A stretch of DNA of 64,000 nucleotides, taken from positions 1-64,000 of the forward strand of contig JNKJ01000014.1 in NCBI GenBank assembly GCA_000702025.1, given 5' to 3'. Positions within the stretch are counted from its first letter, which is position 1; each line of letters starts with the position of its first letter. This document shows, piece after piece, positions 39,101 to 47,472 of this stretch. This DNA is from Blautia schinkii DSM 10518. GTDB lineage: Bacteria; Bacillota; Clostridia; Lachnospirales; Lachnospiraceae. The notes beneath the pieces were generated by a model. That model searched no databases and was not told where the DNA came from. It saw only the letters and a program-made list of their open reading frames with translations. The position numbers were made by a program, and so were the translations under genes.

Positions 39101-40291
39101 ATCAAAGTTGGGTAATTTGTCCTTATCTAATTTTGCAACTACGGTAGTCTCGCCAATAGCACTGTTTGTCGTATAAGCTTTTACAATTGACTCTGAGAGA
39201 ACTGCTTCTGAAAGGGCATCTGTTTCTTTTAAGGTCATTTTATCAACCGGAATGCTAATGACAGAGCCCGTGTACTGATGGGTTAAGCCCTCAGCTACTT
39301 TCAGTTCAAACTCGTCTTCATCAAAGGGGCGAGCCTGTACTGATAACTGAACTGTCTTTGCGGTACCCGTATACGGGGAATCCTCTTTAGCTGTTGCGGT
39401 TACTGTTAAAGTATCACCTGCATTTTTTGCAGTTTTAGAAGCGGTAATTTGGAAATAATCTAATACATCTTTTGCAGTCCATCCAGTTGCAATTCCGGGC
39501 GCTGTATCTGGTGCGCCAGTAAGTGCCGCATCCTCATCTAATACTACAACATTGCCATCTTTTGAGGGATCTGTAGTTTCGCTGTAATAGTATGCCTTTC
39601 CATTGTAAACAATATCAGCAGCAGTTTTGTTTACATGCAGTACAGCATCGGACATATCCAGCTTTTTAAGCGTTGTAGTTCCGATAACAGTTGGATCAAT
39701 TTTAGTATCGTCTGCATCAGAACTATTTTTAAAGATATAAAGCTCCAACGTTTTACCGGCATATTTATTCCATGCTACTTTACCAGCAGTTGTTGTACTT
39801 GTAGAGTTTGCAAAGTCGGGAATAAAGCCTAATTTTGTAAGATCTCCATCATCACAGATATCTGTATATATAGCTACATTATCCCCGGCTACGCGCCAAC
39901 CGTATTCAAAATCGGTTAATTTTTGACCGTCGTTTCTTTTAGTAATACTACCGCTGACTGCTACAGGTGTCTTAGCAAAGGTCGCTGATTCAGCTACATT
40001 TACGTTGTCTAAAATCAAGTCGCTGCTCTCTGTTACAGAAGTAAGAGCTATGTTGTTATTTTCTGTTTCCTCCACTTCGTCTACAATAGGAGCCGCATCT
40101 TCAACTGGAGCTTGAGTAAATTCATCCACATCATCAACCGGAGCCTCAGCCTCTACAGCCGCGCTATTATCTGAAAAGATATCCTCCGCAGCCCAAACCG
40201 GAACATTAGAAGTAGCCAGCATTGCTGCGACGAGTGAGATGCTCAGCGCTTTTTTCGCCATGCCCTTCTTTGTGTTTTTAAGTTTCGTCAT
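36119..40291 (-). CDS. Giant secreted repeat protein 4
   Basis: The longest complete member, 1390 residues from ATG 40291, the shared family start behind the leader hairpin; the same frame stays open 46 codons further upstream but has no site. It has the common signal peptide and acidic linker. The middle shares most modules with gene 5 (NTYKPAYTGEEIKPTQKDLG; SYTYTGGNIIPEFYVMDG; SFTATLNGNNVSSQFEIVSF). The C-terminus is near-identical in DNA to gene 2, except that the stretch encoding GEKRPVEYGKLVKKVYKGNT matches genes 1, 3 and 5. This is a mosaic pattern expected from gene conversion. No wall-anchor motif. Confidence 0.85.
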   Translation of the reverse strand: MTKLKNTKKGMAKKALSISLVAAMLATSNVPVWAAEDIFSDNSAAVEAEAPVDDVDEFTQAPVEDAAPIVDEVEETENNNIALTSVTESSDLILDNVNVAESATFAKTPVAVSGSITKRNDGQKLTDFEYGWRVAGDNVAIYTDICDDGDLTKLGFIPDFANSTSTTTAGKVAWNKYAGKTLELYIFKNSSDADDTKIDPTVIGTTTLKKLDMSDAVLHVNKTAADIVYNGKAYYYSETTDPSKDGNVVVLDEDAALTGAPDTAPGIATGWTAKDVLDYFQITASKTAKNAGDTLTVTATAKEDSPYTGTAKTVQLSVQARPFDEDEFELKVAEGLTHQYTGSVISIPVDKMTLKETDALSEAVLSESIVKAYTTNSAIGETTVVAKLDKDKLPNFDFSKVTGDVTLTTSDAADASHVKIEIRKLDKDNTDMTLKYGKVSVGTTFSDFFNASKNLIMKDKDGSVISLTAGTDYTYTIVKPANASAAAAFDATGTYHVTITAKEQKDADGNDISKCINSQTFDVQVAGNVIQSIEYANKNTYKPAYTGEEIKPTQKDLGDLTIHGGNSTEPIQLDQWEIIGYSNNIDATKYKDGTAITHAYVEVRIKGDSSYAGQTYKIPFEIQPLTVTESSVTVPKTINYNKGYGAASDYNVQLVVTAKDTTGKIVKGLSVNDYSVKYEYIDGTNKPVDNSVAQNEIHDYIKATITVKNTNFMGALGAVVEIPMSSAKYTEIVAKAVTDDMIKINPSSYTYTGGNIIPEFYVMDGAFVLYEGKDGDADKKGEYEVVSITDNLNVSDKAKVTIKGINDNYSGKASATFSITPANTSDVKVEIDKEEYTGKTIRPRSFTATLNGNNVSSQFEIVSFGENINPGKGTVVLRTVDGNKNFTGGNITAEFDIYKETVAGTISVYDANGKDITATYKTADSLPTTATEPTGLQSFEFDGTAKTFSTERLAITTQNTKAKASDFEIKYAENVTGTLSKYEDDSDTYNVAYVYAVAKEGTGFTGDETITLADGTVIKNVVAKMGFLIKNVAFVKQNVSIKNASYAGGLPLKPEVLIQIMGKTLVEGKDYELELQGATTSNHYTDVTDGKVFGVRIKGLGGYANTVLNDFVQKSWGIDKKDIKDCDVKVTNGVTTVMNGYIPVPTTEYTSKDNGDGTYTVSANTASKSYTGSTTVKTEGQKPDDRPVAPFIQQVNVVGNKATVVLAGDTEGSTGYDYVISKSNVFSDKASRVGVNANVLSTQTTFRYVDQGVYYAYLHSWKRGADGKKIFSAWSNAYPFVVSSITPDQPTVTSVKVTGKTVKVTYTKAANATGYDLVLGSKVKKVYGEKRPVEYGKLVKKVYKGNTVTATFTNVPKGTYYAGLHAYNRTSENNGKVFSPWSNTKKVTVK

Positions 40292-40323
40292 GTTATAGTT
40301 CCCCTTTGGGTGGTGGAGGGGTT
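40292..40323 (-). promoter_or_regulatory. Conserved leader hairpin of surface gene 4
   Basis: Consensus 32-nt leader with CCCCT/AGGGG arms. The AGATATAAATC box seen before genes 2, 5 and 6 is not found here. Confidence 0.75.
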
Positions 40324-40439
40324 GTGTTTTGGGTAAAATAGGCATGCCTGGGTAGGATACATTGGTAATTTTTGTTGGGGTGAGGATAAATAAACGCGAT
40401 AAAAACAGATGAATAAGATTTATTTCCATATAAAATAAA

Positions 40440-40505
40440 ACTCCTGCGTTCCGTCTTGAGTATTTCCACCGTTATACTGGGATACTCAAGACGAAACGCA
40501 GAAGT
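40440..40505 (-). terminator. Unusually long terminator of the AAA/PDDEXK_9 gene
   Basis: Two 24-nt arms (40440-40463 and 40482-40505) pair with only two mismatches around an 18-nt loop. On the minus strand it is followed by TTTTATTTTA. It begins 5 nt beyond the stop of the gene ending at 40510 and also shields surface gene 4. Confidence 0.8.
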
Positions 40506-40509
40506 TGTG

Positions 40510-42192
40510 TTACATTTTCTTTACAAGACATTCTTTCTGATAGAAGCTGACGCCATAGCAGATGACCTCTTCATATCCGTCATTTTTCAAGGGCATATCA
40601 TATTGTTTTGTAATGATCTGCTGCAGGGCCTCATCACATTTTTTCTCCATTTCCTGGATACTGGATGCCACTTTCAGTTCCAGCACGAATGCCCTGCCAT
40701 GTATACTGGGGGTCCTGAGGATGATATCTGCCCTTCCAAGGCCAGCCTCCCGGTTCGTTGTTATCTTATAACCTTTCATGTTCTTGAGGATCCCTGCCAG
40801 AAAGCCATGGTAATAATTCTCCGCATAGTCAAAGAAGCTGATGGTCTCCTGCAGTTCCCGTGAAATGCAGGCAGACGCAGCATCCGTGTCCCCATTTTCC
40901 AAGGCCTTAAATAGCGGCGTGAGGTCTGCGGACAGGAGCTTACGGTCGAACCAGCGCCTGACCGTGTTCTTGTAGATATAGCATACCTCCCGGTTGGGAA
41001 TCGCGAGCTCCACATACTGGGTATCCCCATCCAGGTTTCCACCTGCCTGTGTAAGGTATCCTGTAAAAAACAGGAAGTTCCACAGGTTATCCTGGCTGCT
41101 GTGGATGTCTTCATACGTAACGTCTTCATGTATGGGCTTCTGGATGGTATGTCCGGCGATCAGTTGTTCGATCTCTTCCTGCACGTTGTCGTCCGAAGCC
41201 TCCACCAGCTCCTGCACGATGCTGTTGCTGCTGGTGTTCGACCAATATGGGGAAGGGAAAGCATCCGGGTTGGCAGCCAGGTCATCCACATAGTTCAAAA
41301 GGCTCCAGGGGTTGTACATTTCTCTGTTTCCGAACAGGTAGCCATCGTACCAGTCACGGACGGTCGGAAATGCGGCATCCCTGTCGTAATCGCAGAGCAG
41401 CGCGCTGGTCTCTTCCGGGGTGAAGCCGAAATACTCACCGTAATCTTCGCTTAAGATAGACTTTATCTTCAAGTTGTTCAATCCTGTGAAGATAGATTCC
41501 TTGGTTATCCTCAAACAGCCCGTGATGACTGCGAAATACAGGCTGGGATTTCCCTTTAGGGCGGTTTCAAAGAGGGAACGGATAAAGTACACCATCTCCT
41601 TGTAGAATCCGCCGAAATATGCGTTTTCTAGCGGCACATCATATTCATCGATTAAAATAACCGACTGCGTATGGTGGTATTTTTCCAGACATCTGGATAG
41701 AAAAGCCACTGCATCCAGGTAATCGCCCAGTTCCCCTTTCTCCTGCTGGATCGTACAGAAACGCTCCCGATGATTGGGCTCCAATATCTCTGCCACATAG
41801 CTGTGCCTTTCAAATTCTGCGGCCAGCTGGCGTTTGATCATCAGGAAGGACAGATCCCATGTGGACTGCTTTGCAGATTTCAGAGAGAGCTGGATGACAG
41901 GGTACTTCCCCATGTGGGAGAGGTATTTTTCCCCACAGCCCATGATCCCCAGACCCCGGAACAGCTCCTGGTTTTCCTTATTCTTCTCAAAATCACCTGT
42001 GTCCTCAAAAAAGTACCGGAGCATGCTTATGTTCAATGTCTTCCCAAACCGGCGGGGGCGGGTAAACAGAGTTACCTCGTTGTTTTTATCTAACAGTTCT
42101 TTTATAAGTAATGTCTTATCCACATAATAGCAGCCATTTGAAATCAATTTTTTGAAATCATCAGTTCCTATTGGCAATGGTTTGGTTTTCAT
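40510..42192 (-). CDS. AAA-ATPase-like protein with PDDEXK_9 nuclease domain (intact copy)
   Basis: A 560-residue protein, family-typical in length. It opens KPLPIGTDDFKKLISNGCYY; Walker A is FTRPRRFGKTLN and Walker B SVILIDEYDVPLENAY. The C-terminal nuclease-like core has GRADIILRTP and then FVLELKVAS (D...E-L-K), ending YGVSFYQKECLVKKM. GAGGAGG precedes the ATG. This family is highly multiplied in gut Clostridia and its function is not established. It is cargo between divergent surface genes 4 and 5, and one damaged copy plus two fragments of it occur elsewhere in the island. Confidence 0.88.
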   Translation of the reverse strand: MKTKPLPIGTDDFKKLISNGCYYVDKTLLIKELLDKNNEVTLFTRPRRFGKTLNISMLRYFFEDTGDFEKNKENQELFRGLGIMGCGEKYLSHMGKYPVIQLSLKSAKQSTWDLSFLMIKRQLAAEFERHSYVAEILEPNHRERFCTIQQEKGELGDYLDAVAFLSRCLEKYHHTQSVILIDEYDVPLENAYFGGFYKEMVYFIRSLFETALKGNPSLYFAVITGCLRITKESIFTGLNNLKIKSILSEDYGEYFGFTPEETSALLCDYDRDAAFPTVRDWYDGYLFGNREMYNPWSLLNYVDDLAANPDAFPSPYWSNTSSNSIVQELVEASDDNVQEEIEQLIAGHTIQKPIHEDVTYEDIHSSQDNLWNFLFFTGYLTQAGGNLDGDTQYVELAIPNREVCYIYKNTVRRWFDRKLLSADLTPLFKALENGDTDAASACISRELQETISFFDYAENYYHGFLAGILKNMKGYKITTNREAGLGRADIILRTPSIHGRAFVLELKVASSIQEMEKKCDEALQQIITKQYDMPLKNDGYEEVICYGVSFYQKECLVKKM

Positions 42193-42223
42193 AGCAGCAG
42201 CCCTCCTCTCATGATGCTTATAT

Positions 42224-42456
42224 CTATTTTATCAGATGGACCTTTGATTTTCCAGATGATATACCTGTTTTTCTGGGATGGAACGGGTGGAAATGCCATC
42301 TGTAAAGCCTACCCCTGCCGAACAATTCCGGTTCATTCTCAATCAAGTCTTGTACCAGATATTTATGATCCATGTTATCAATTGCTTTCCTGATTTCAAT
42401 ATCCTGTTTTCAATATCCTGTGTCTGGGCAAGACATTCGATGATCCTGTTTATCAC
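42224..42456 (-). pseudogene. Small gene broken by a 14-bp tandem duplication
   Basis: From GTG 42456 the frame reads VINRIIECLAQTQDIENR and then hits a stop. In the next frame it continues EIRKAIDNMDHKYLVQDLI and NEPELFGRGRLYRWHFH to a stop at 42224. At the switch the DNA reads CAGGATATTGAAAA directly followed by CAGGATATTGAAAT, a 14-bp duplication that shifts the frame. It lies 32 nt upstream of the AAA/PDDEXK_9 gene on the same strand. I do not recognise the family. Confidence 0.6.
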
Positions 42457-42476
42457 CTCTGATACTTGAAACCATA

Positions 42477-42519
42477 ATGGTTACATATATTATATTTCAA
42501 ATGACATTTACTGTACAGG
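42477..42519. repeat. Dispersed 42-nt fragment (partner at 58351-58392)
   Basis: The reverse complement, starting CCTGTACAGTAAATGTCATT, matches 58351-58392 with about 36 of 42 bases identical. The two copies are in opposite orientation and flank the same kind of cargo. Probably a shared relic of an upstream region. Confidence 0.6.
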
Positions 42520-42648
42520 CACATTTCATAATCTTTTTTGCGGATGGAATGTCTTGTGAGTGCAACGCAGTAGAATCGATTTTGTATTTGAATGCCAAGT
42601 TAAATGGTATATAAATATAAAAATAGTGAAAGTACAGAATAAAACTCA

Positions 42649-42659
42649 AGATATAAATC
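42649..42659 (+). promoter_or_regulatory. Shared upstream box AGATATAAATC (gene 5)
   Basis: The box begins 104 nt before the gene 5 start and is followed by CTTATATACA, matching the arrangement before genes 2 and 6. Confidence 0.5.
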
Positions 42660-42720
42660 CTTATATACAGAAGGACCTAACCAGATGCATTCATATCAAC
42701 GCTGAAAAATTAAAAAAAAT

Positions 42721-42752
42721 AACCCCTCCACCACCCAAAGGGGAACTATAAC
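42721..42752 (+). promoter_or_regulatory. Conserved leader hairpin of surface gene 5
   Basis: Consensus 32-nt leader, preceded by an A-rich stretch. Confidence 0.75.
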
Positions 42753-45700
42753 ATGACGAAACTTAAAAACACAAAGAAGGGCATGGCGAAAAAAGCGCTG
42801 AGCATCTCACTCGTCGCAGCAATGCTGGCTACTTCTAATGTTCCGGTTTGGGCTGCGGAGGATATCTTTTCAGATAACAGCGCGGTTGTAGAGGCTGAGG
42901 CTTCGGTTGAGGAAGACACTACTAATGACGTAGAAGTCTTTGGTGATGCCCAGGGCCAAGATAATACACCCGTAGTAGAAGAACAGGATAACCAGGTCGC
43001 ACCACTTTCAGTTACTGAGAACACAGACTTAAATCTTTCTAACGTCGATGTAACCGAATCTGCAACCTTTGCTACAGGACTTGTTGAAGTTGATGGTACT
43101 ATTTTAAAAACAGACGATGGCAAACCGTTAACCAAATTTGAATACGGTTGGTGTGTAGCAGGTGATACTGTTGCAATCTATACAGGTGAGGTAACAGATG
43201 GAGACCTCACAAATTTAGGATTTAAACCAGCCTTTGCAAATGCTGCCAGCGCAGTTGAAAGTGAAAAAGTCGATTGGAGTAAATATGCCGGTAAAACTTT
43301 GGAGCTTTATATTTTCAATGATTCCACAGATGGTGACAATATTAATATTAAACGAACTGTAATCGGCAGTACAACAATTAAAAAGCTTGATATGTCTGAC
43401 GCAGAATTAGCCTTAAAACAGACTAGTTTAGTTTACAACGGAAAAGATTTTTATTTTAGCAATTCTGCAACAGACGCTAACGCAGTTAGCTTAGCAAATG
43501 CAGCTTTCACTAACGCACCAACTGGTTCTGGTACATGGACACCAGCAACTGTAGAAAAGTATTTTAAAGTTGATGCATCTGGGACAGCAAAAAATGCAGG
43601 TGAAACCCTAACAGTTACAGCAACGGCTAAACCTGACTCTCCTTATCAGGGAACAGCTAAAAATGTTAGCCTTACCGTAGAGCAGAGAGAGTTTAATTCT
43701 GCCGAGTTTGACCTTAGCGTTGCTTCTGGTACAACTCATCAGTACACAGGTGCAAGCATTAGTATTCCGGTCAACAAAATGACACTTAAGGAAACAAAAG
43801 TTTTATCGGAGGCAGTTTTATCTGAAGCAATTGTTAAGGCATATACAACAGATTCTGACCTTGGAGAAAGTACAGTTACCGTAGAATTAGATGTTGATAA
43901 AATGCCAAATTTTGATTTTACAGGTAAATCGAATATACTTGTGACGTCTACTGCTGATAATGCAGCGAAGGTTTTAATTGAGAAACGTAATCTGGATAAG
44001 AATAATACTGATGTAAGCATCAAGCATGGAAATGTTCCGGTTAAAATGTCTTTTACTGATTTTGCATCTAATGAGCTCGTTTTAAAAGACAAAGATGGTT
44101 CTAAGGTTAATCTGACTCCAAATGTTGATTACACTTTGACTGTAATTAAGCCAGAAAACGCCTCCAGCGCACAAGCTTTCGATGCAGTTGGTACATACCA
44201 CGTAACAATTACTGCAAAAGAGCAGAAAGATGCTGATAATAAAGATATCAGTACATGTATCAATGCGCAGACCTTTGATGTGCAGGTTGCAGGAAATGTA
44301 ATTGATACAATTAATTATGCAAACTCAAATACCTATAAACCAGCTTATACCGGCGAGGAGATTAAACCAACAAAAGAGAATCTTGGAAATCTGACTATTA
44401 AAGGAGCAGATGGTACAACAGAACCTCTTCAGAAGGATCAATGGGAAATTACTGGATACACTACCAACACTAATGCAGCCACTTATTATGCTGATGGATC
44501 AGTAAAAACCAGATCTTATGTAAATATTAAAATTACAAGTGCTTTATCTTCCTATGCTGGACAAACTTATGCCATTCCGTTTGAAATCCAGCCGTTAACT
44601 GTATCCAAGAATAGTGTAACTGTACCGGAAACAATCAGCTATAACAAAGGCTATAGCGCTGCAAGCGACTATAAAGTTCCGCTTATCATTACAGCTACAG
44701 ATAAATCCGGAAAGATTGTAAAAGGTTTAGCTGAAAGCGATTATTCCATTAAATATGAGTATTCAGATAAAAATAAAGGGAATGATAAGCACAATTACAT
44801 TGAGGCAACAATTACTGTTAAAAACACTAACTTTATGGGTGAAAAAGGCGCTGTCACCGTAATTAAGTTAGCAGACGGTGCCAATCCTAAAAAGACAGAG
44901 ATCGTTGCAAAAGCGCTTTCTGATGATATGATTAAAATTAATCCGTCCAGTTATGTTTATACTGGCGGTAATATTACACCCGAGTTCTATGTAATGGACG
45001 GTGCATTCGTATTATATGAAGGTAAAGATGGGGATGCTAAAAATGAGTATGAAATAGTGAGTATTACCAACAATTTAAATGTTGGAACTAACGCTAAAGT
45101 TACAATTAAAGGTATCAATGATAACTACTCAGGTAAAGCATCAGCAACATTCTCTATCACTGCTGCTAATACCAGCGATGTAAAAGTGGAAATACCAAAG
45201 GAAAAATACACAGGAAAAACTATCCGTCCAAGAAGCTTTACAGCAACTCTGAATGGAAATGATGTTTCAAGCCAGTTTGAAATTGTTTCTTTCGGTGAAA
45301 ACATTAATGCAGGCAAAGGAACCGTTGTTCTTAAACCAGTTGATGGAAACAAGAACTTTACTGGAAGCAATATTACAGCCGAGTTTACTATCTATAAAGA
45401 AGAAGTTCAAGGTACTCTTGATGTCTATGATGTAAATGGTAAAAAAATTACCGACAGCTATAAAGAAACATTAACAACTGGAACAACCACAAAGGAATCT
45501 TTTGATTTTGACGGAACACCAAAAACTTTTGCAAACACAAGATTAACAATTACTGCACCGAATGGTACAAAAGCCACTGCTTCTGACTTTGATATTAAAT
45601 ACGCAGAAAATGTTACAGGCGTACCAAGTGCTCTCGTAGATAAAGATGGTGCCGTATATAATATTGCTTATCTATATGCTGTAGCAAAAGAAGGAACCGG

Positions 45701-46871
45701 CTTTACTGGCGGAGAGACCATTACTCTTGCAGATGGAAGCGTAATTAAGGATGTTGTAACCACAATGCCCTTCCTGATTAAGAACGTGAAGTTTGTAGAA
45801 CAGAATGTCTCTGTGAAAAACGCAGTTTATGCTGGCGGACTTCCAGTAAAAGCAAATGTACTCGTTCAGATTAAAGGTAATACCTTGGTAGAAGGCAAGG
45901 ATTATAAGCTTGAGCTTATCGCACCTACAACTGGAAACGACAAAGATAATCATTATACAGATGTAACTGACGGTAAAGTATTTGGCGTAAAGGTTATTGG
46001 TATTGGCGGCTATAAAGGCTCTGAAGAGACTTTTACTAACTCCTGGGGAATTGATAAGAAAAATATCAAAGATTGTGATGTAAAAGCAGTAGATGGTGTT
46101 GTAACTGTTATGAATGGTTATATTCCTGTTCCTACTACAGAATATACTGTAAAAGATAATGGTGATAAGACGTATACTGTTACTGCAAACGCTTCGTCTA
46201 AAAGTTATACTGGTTCTAAGACCGTAGCTGCTGAAGGCCAGAAACCAGACGACAAACCAGTAGCTCCAACCATCGAGCAGGTAAATGTTGTTGGAAACAA
46301 AGCAACTGTAGTCCTTGCAGGCAATACCGAAGGATCCACCGGATATGACTATGTTATCTCCAAATCCAAAGTATTCACCGATAAGGCAAGCCGTGTAGGC
46401 GTAAACGCAAATGTACTCAACACCCAGACCACATTCCGCTATGTAGATCAGGGCGTATACTACGCATATCTGCATTCCTGGAAACGCGGCGCTGACGGAA
46501 AGAAAATCTTCAGTGCATGGTCTAATGCTTATCCATTCGTAGTATCTTCTATTACACCGGAGCAGCCGACCGTAACAAGCGTTAAAGTTTCCGGTAAGAA
46601 GGTAACCGTTACCTATACCAAAGCAGCAAACGCAACCGGTTATGATTTGGTTCTTGGTTCTAAGGTTAAGAAAGTTAACGGTGAGATGCGTCCTGTAGAA
46701 TACGGCAAACTTGTGAAAAAAGTTTACAAAGGAAACACTGTAACTGCTACTTTCACAAACGTACCAAAGGGAACCTACTATGCAGGTCTCCACGCATACA
46801 ACAGAACTTCTGAGAACAATGGAAAGGTATTCAGTCCATGGTCCAACACTAAGAAAGTAACTGTTAAATAA
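42753..46871 (+). CDS. Giant secreted repeat protein 5
   Basis: A 1372-residue paralogue with the common signal peptide and an acidic linker of its own (VEAEASVEEDTTNDVEVFGD). The N-terminal variable part (FEYGWCVAGDTVAIYTGEV) and the middle modules parallel gene 4 throughout (SYVYTGGNITPEFYVMDG, SFTATLNGNDVSSQFEIVSF), making 4 and 5 the closest pair in body sequence although they face opposite directions. The C-terminus is of the 2/4/5/6 subgroup but uses SGKKVTVTYTKAANATGYD, as in gene 6. No wall anchor. It is convergent with gene 6, with the Thoeris-like pair in between. Confidence 0.85.
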   Translation: MTKLKNTKKGMAKKALSISLVAAMLATSNVPVWAAEDIFSDNSAVVEAEASVEEDTTNDVEVFGDAQGQDNTPVVEEQDNQVAPLSVTENTDLNLSNVDVTESATFATGLVEVDGTILKTDDGKPLTKFEYGWCVAGDTVAIYTGEVTDGDLTNLGFKPAFANAASAVESEKVDWSKYAGKTLELYIFNDSTDGDNINIKRTVIGSTTIKKLDMSDAELALKQTSLVYNGKDFYFSNSATDANAVSLANAAFTNAPTGSGTWTPATVEKYFKVDASGTAKNAGETLTVTATAKPDSPYQGTAKNVSLTVEQREFNSAEFDLSVASGTTHQYTGASISIPVNKMTLKETKVLSEAVLSEAIVKAYTTDSDLGESTVTVELDVDKMPNFDFTGKSNILVTSTADNAAKVLIEKRNLDKNNTDVSIKHGNVPVKMSFTDFASNELVLKDKDGSKVNLTPNVDYTLTVIKPENASSAQAFDAVGTYHVTITAKEQKDADNKDISTCINAQTFDVQVAGNVIDTINYANSNTYKPAYTGEEIKPTKENLGNLTIKGADGTTEPLQKDQWEITGYTTNTNAATYYADGSVKTRSYVNIKITSALSSYAGQTYAIPFEIQPLTVSKNSVTVPETISYNKGYSAASDYKVPLIITATDKSGKIVKGLAESDYSIKYEYSDKNKGNDKHNYIEATITVKNTNFMGEKGAVTVIKLADGANPKKTEIVAKALSDDMIKINPSSYVYTGGNITPEFYVMDGAFVLYEGKDGDAKNEYEIVSITNNLNVGTNAKVTIKGINDNYSGKASATFSITAANTSDVKVEIPKEKYTGKTIRPRSFTATLNGNDVSSQFEIVSFGENINAGKGTVVLKPVDGNKNFTGSNITAEFTIYKEEVQGTLDVYDVNGKKITDSYKETLTTGTTTKESFDFDGTPKTFANTRLTITAPNGTKATASDFDIKYAENVTGVPSALVDKDGAVYNIAYLYAVAKEGTGFTGGETITLADGSVIKDVVTTMPFLIKNVKFVEQNVSVKNAVYAGGLPVKANVLVQIKGNTLVEGKDYKLELIAPTTGNDKDNHYTDVTDGKVFGVKVIGIGGYKGSEETFTNSWGIDKKNIKDCDVKAVDGVVTVMNGYIPVPTTEYTVKDNGDKTYTVTANASSKSYTGSKTVAAEGQKPDDKPVAPTIEQVNVVGNKATVVLAGNTEGSTGYDYVISKSKVFTDKASRVGVNANVLNTQTTFRYVDQGVYYAYLHSWKRGADGKKIFSAWSNAYPFVVSSITPEQPTVTSVKVSGKKVTVTYTKAANATGYDLVLGSKVKKVNGEMRPVEYGKLVKKVYKGNTVTATFTNVPKGTYYAGLHAYNRTSENNGKVFSPWSNTKKVTVK

Positions 46872-46907
46872 TCGCTTTTGGGTAATAAATAAAAGATTCC
46901 TACAACG

Positions 46908-46938
46908 AGAAAGCTCCGGCAAACGCCGGGGCTTTCTT
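46908..46938 (+). terminator. Terminator of surface gene 5
   Basis: GAAAGCTCCGGC pairs perfectly with GCCGGGGCTTTC (one G-U) over 4 nt, followed by TTC-rich sequence and preceded by the family 3' motif. Confidence 0.82.
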
Positions 46939-47472
46939 CATAATTACACTTATACCACTTCATACATCGAGACTGCCTTTTTCCTATCCTCAAATACAAA
47001 ATTTTTTGCCTAGAGCTTGATCGCATACACAGGCTTATATGTTGCCATATACACGATACGATTCCTGACAAACAAAATCATTCCATAGCATTCTCAAACT
47101 TGGAAGCCCTTCCTCTTTTTTAATCAGCTTGTATTGAAAATGAGTATTCTTTTTTGAAAGCTGAACGGTAATGTTATCATAGGCAATCCGTTCCGTAACT
47201 AATCATCAAAACACCATTTGAAAAACTGGCGCTTACCCAAAATCCTATAAAAAGTCTAAAAAGATATTACTAATATAAGCAGAAAACAAATTGTAAATAC
47301 ATCTGTTTTCTGATAAACTAAAAGAAACCAATATATAACCATAATAAAGCACGGATATGGATTTATTGCATCAAGTATTTTGCCAGAAAAACAGCCAAAG
47401 TAGATTTGAAATTTGTGTGGTAAAAAGTCCCTCTGCAAAAATACTGCCTACAAAACGAAGGAGAAACATCAA
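46939..47472. other. Gene-free stretch before the Thoeris-like operon
   Basis: No intact gene. It contains perfect inverted arms AGAAAACA (47281-47288) and TGTTTTCT (47304-47311), about 165 nt before the next start, which may be an operator or part of a hairpin. A short decayed coding fragment may be present on the minus strand at 47010-47093. Confidence 0.4.

Noticed and set aside
47010..47093. Minus-strand fragment reading ECYGMILFVRNRIVYMA, similar in outline to the C-terminus of AAA/PDDEXK_9 proteins
   Set aside because: Too short and with an upstream stop; the resemblance may be chance. Not listed as a separate pseudogene.
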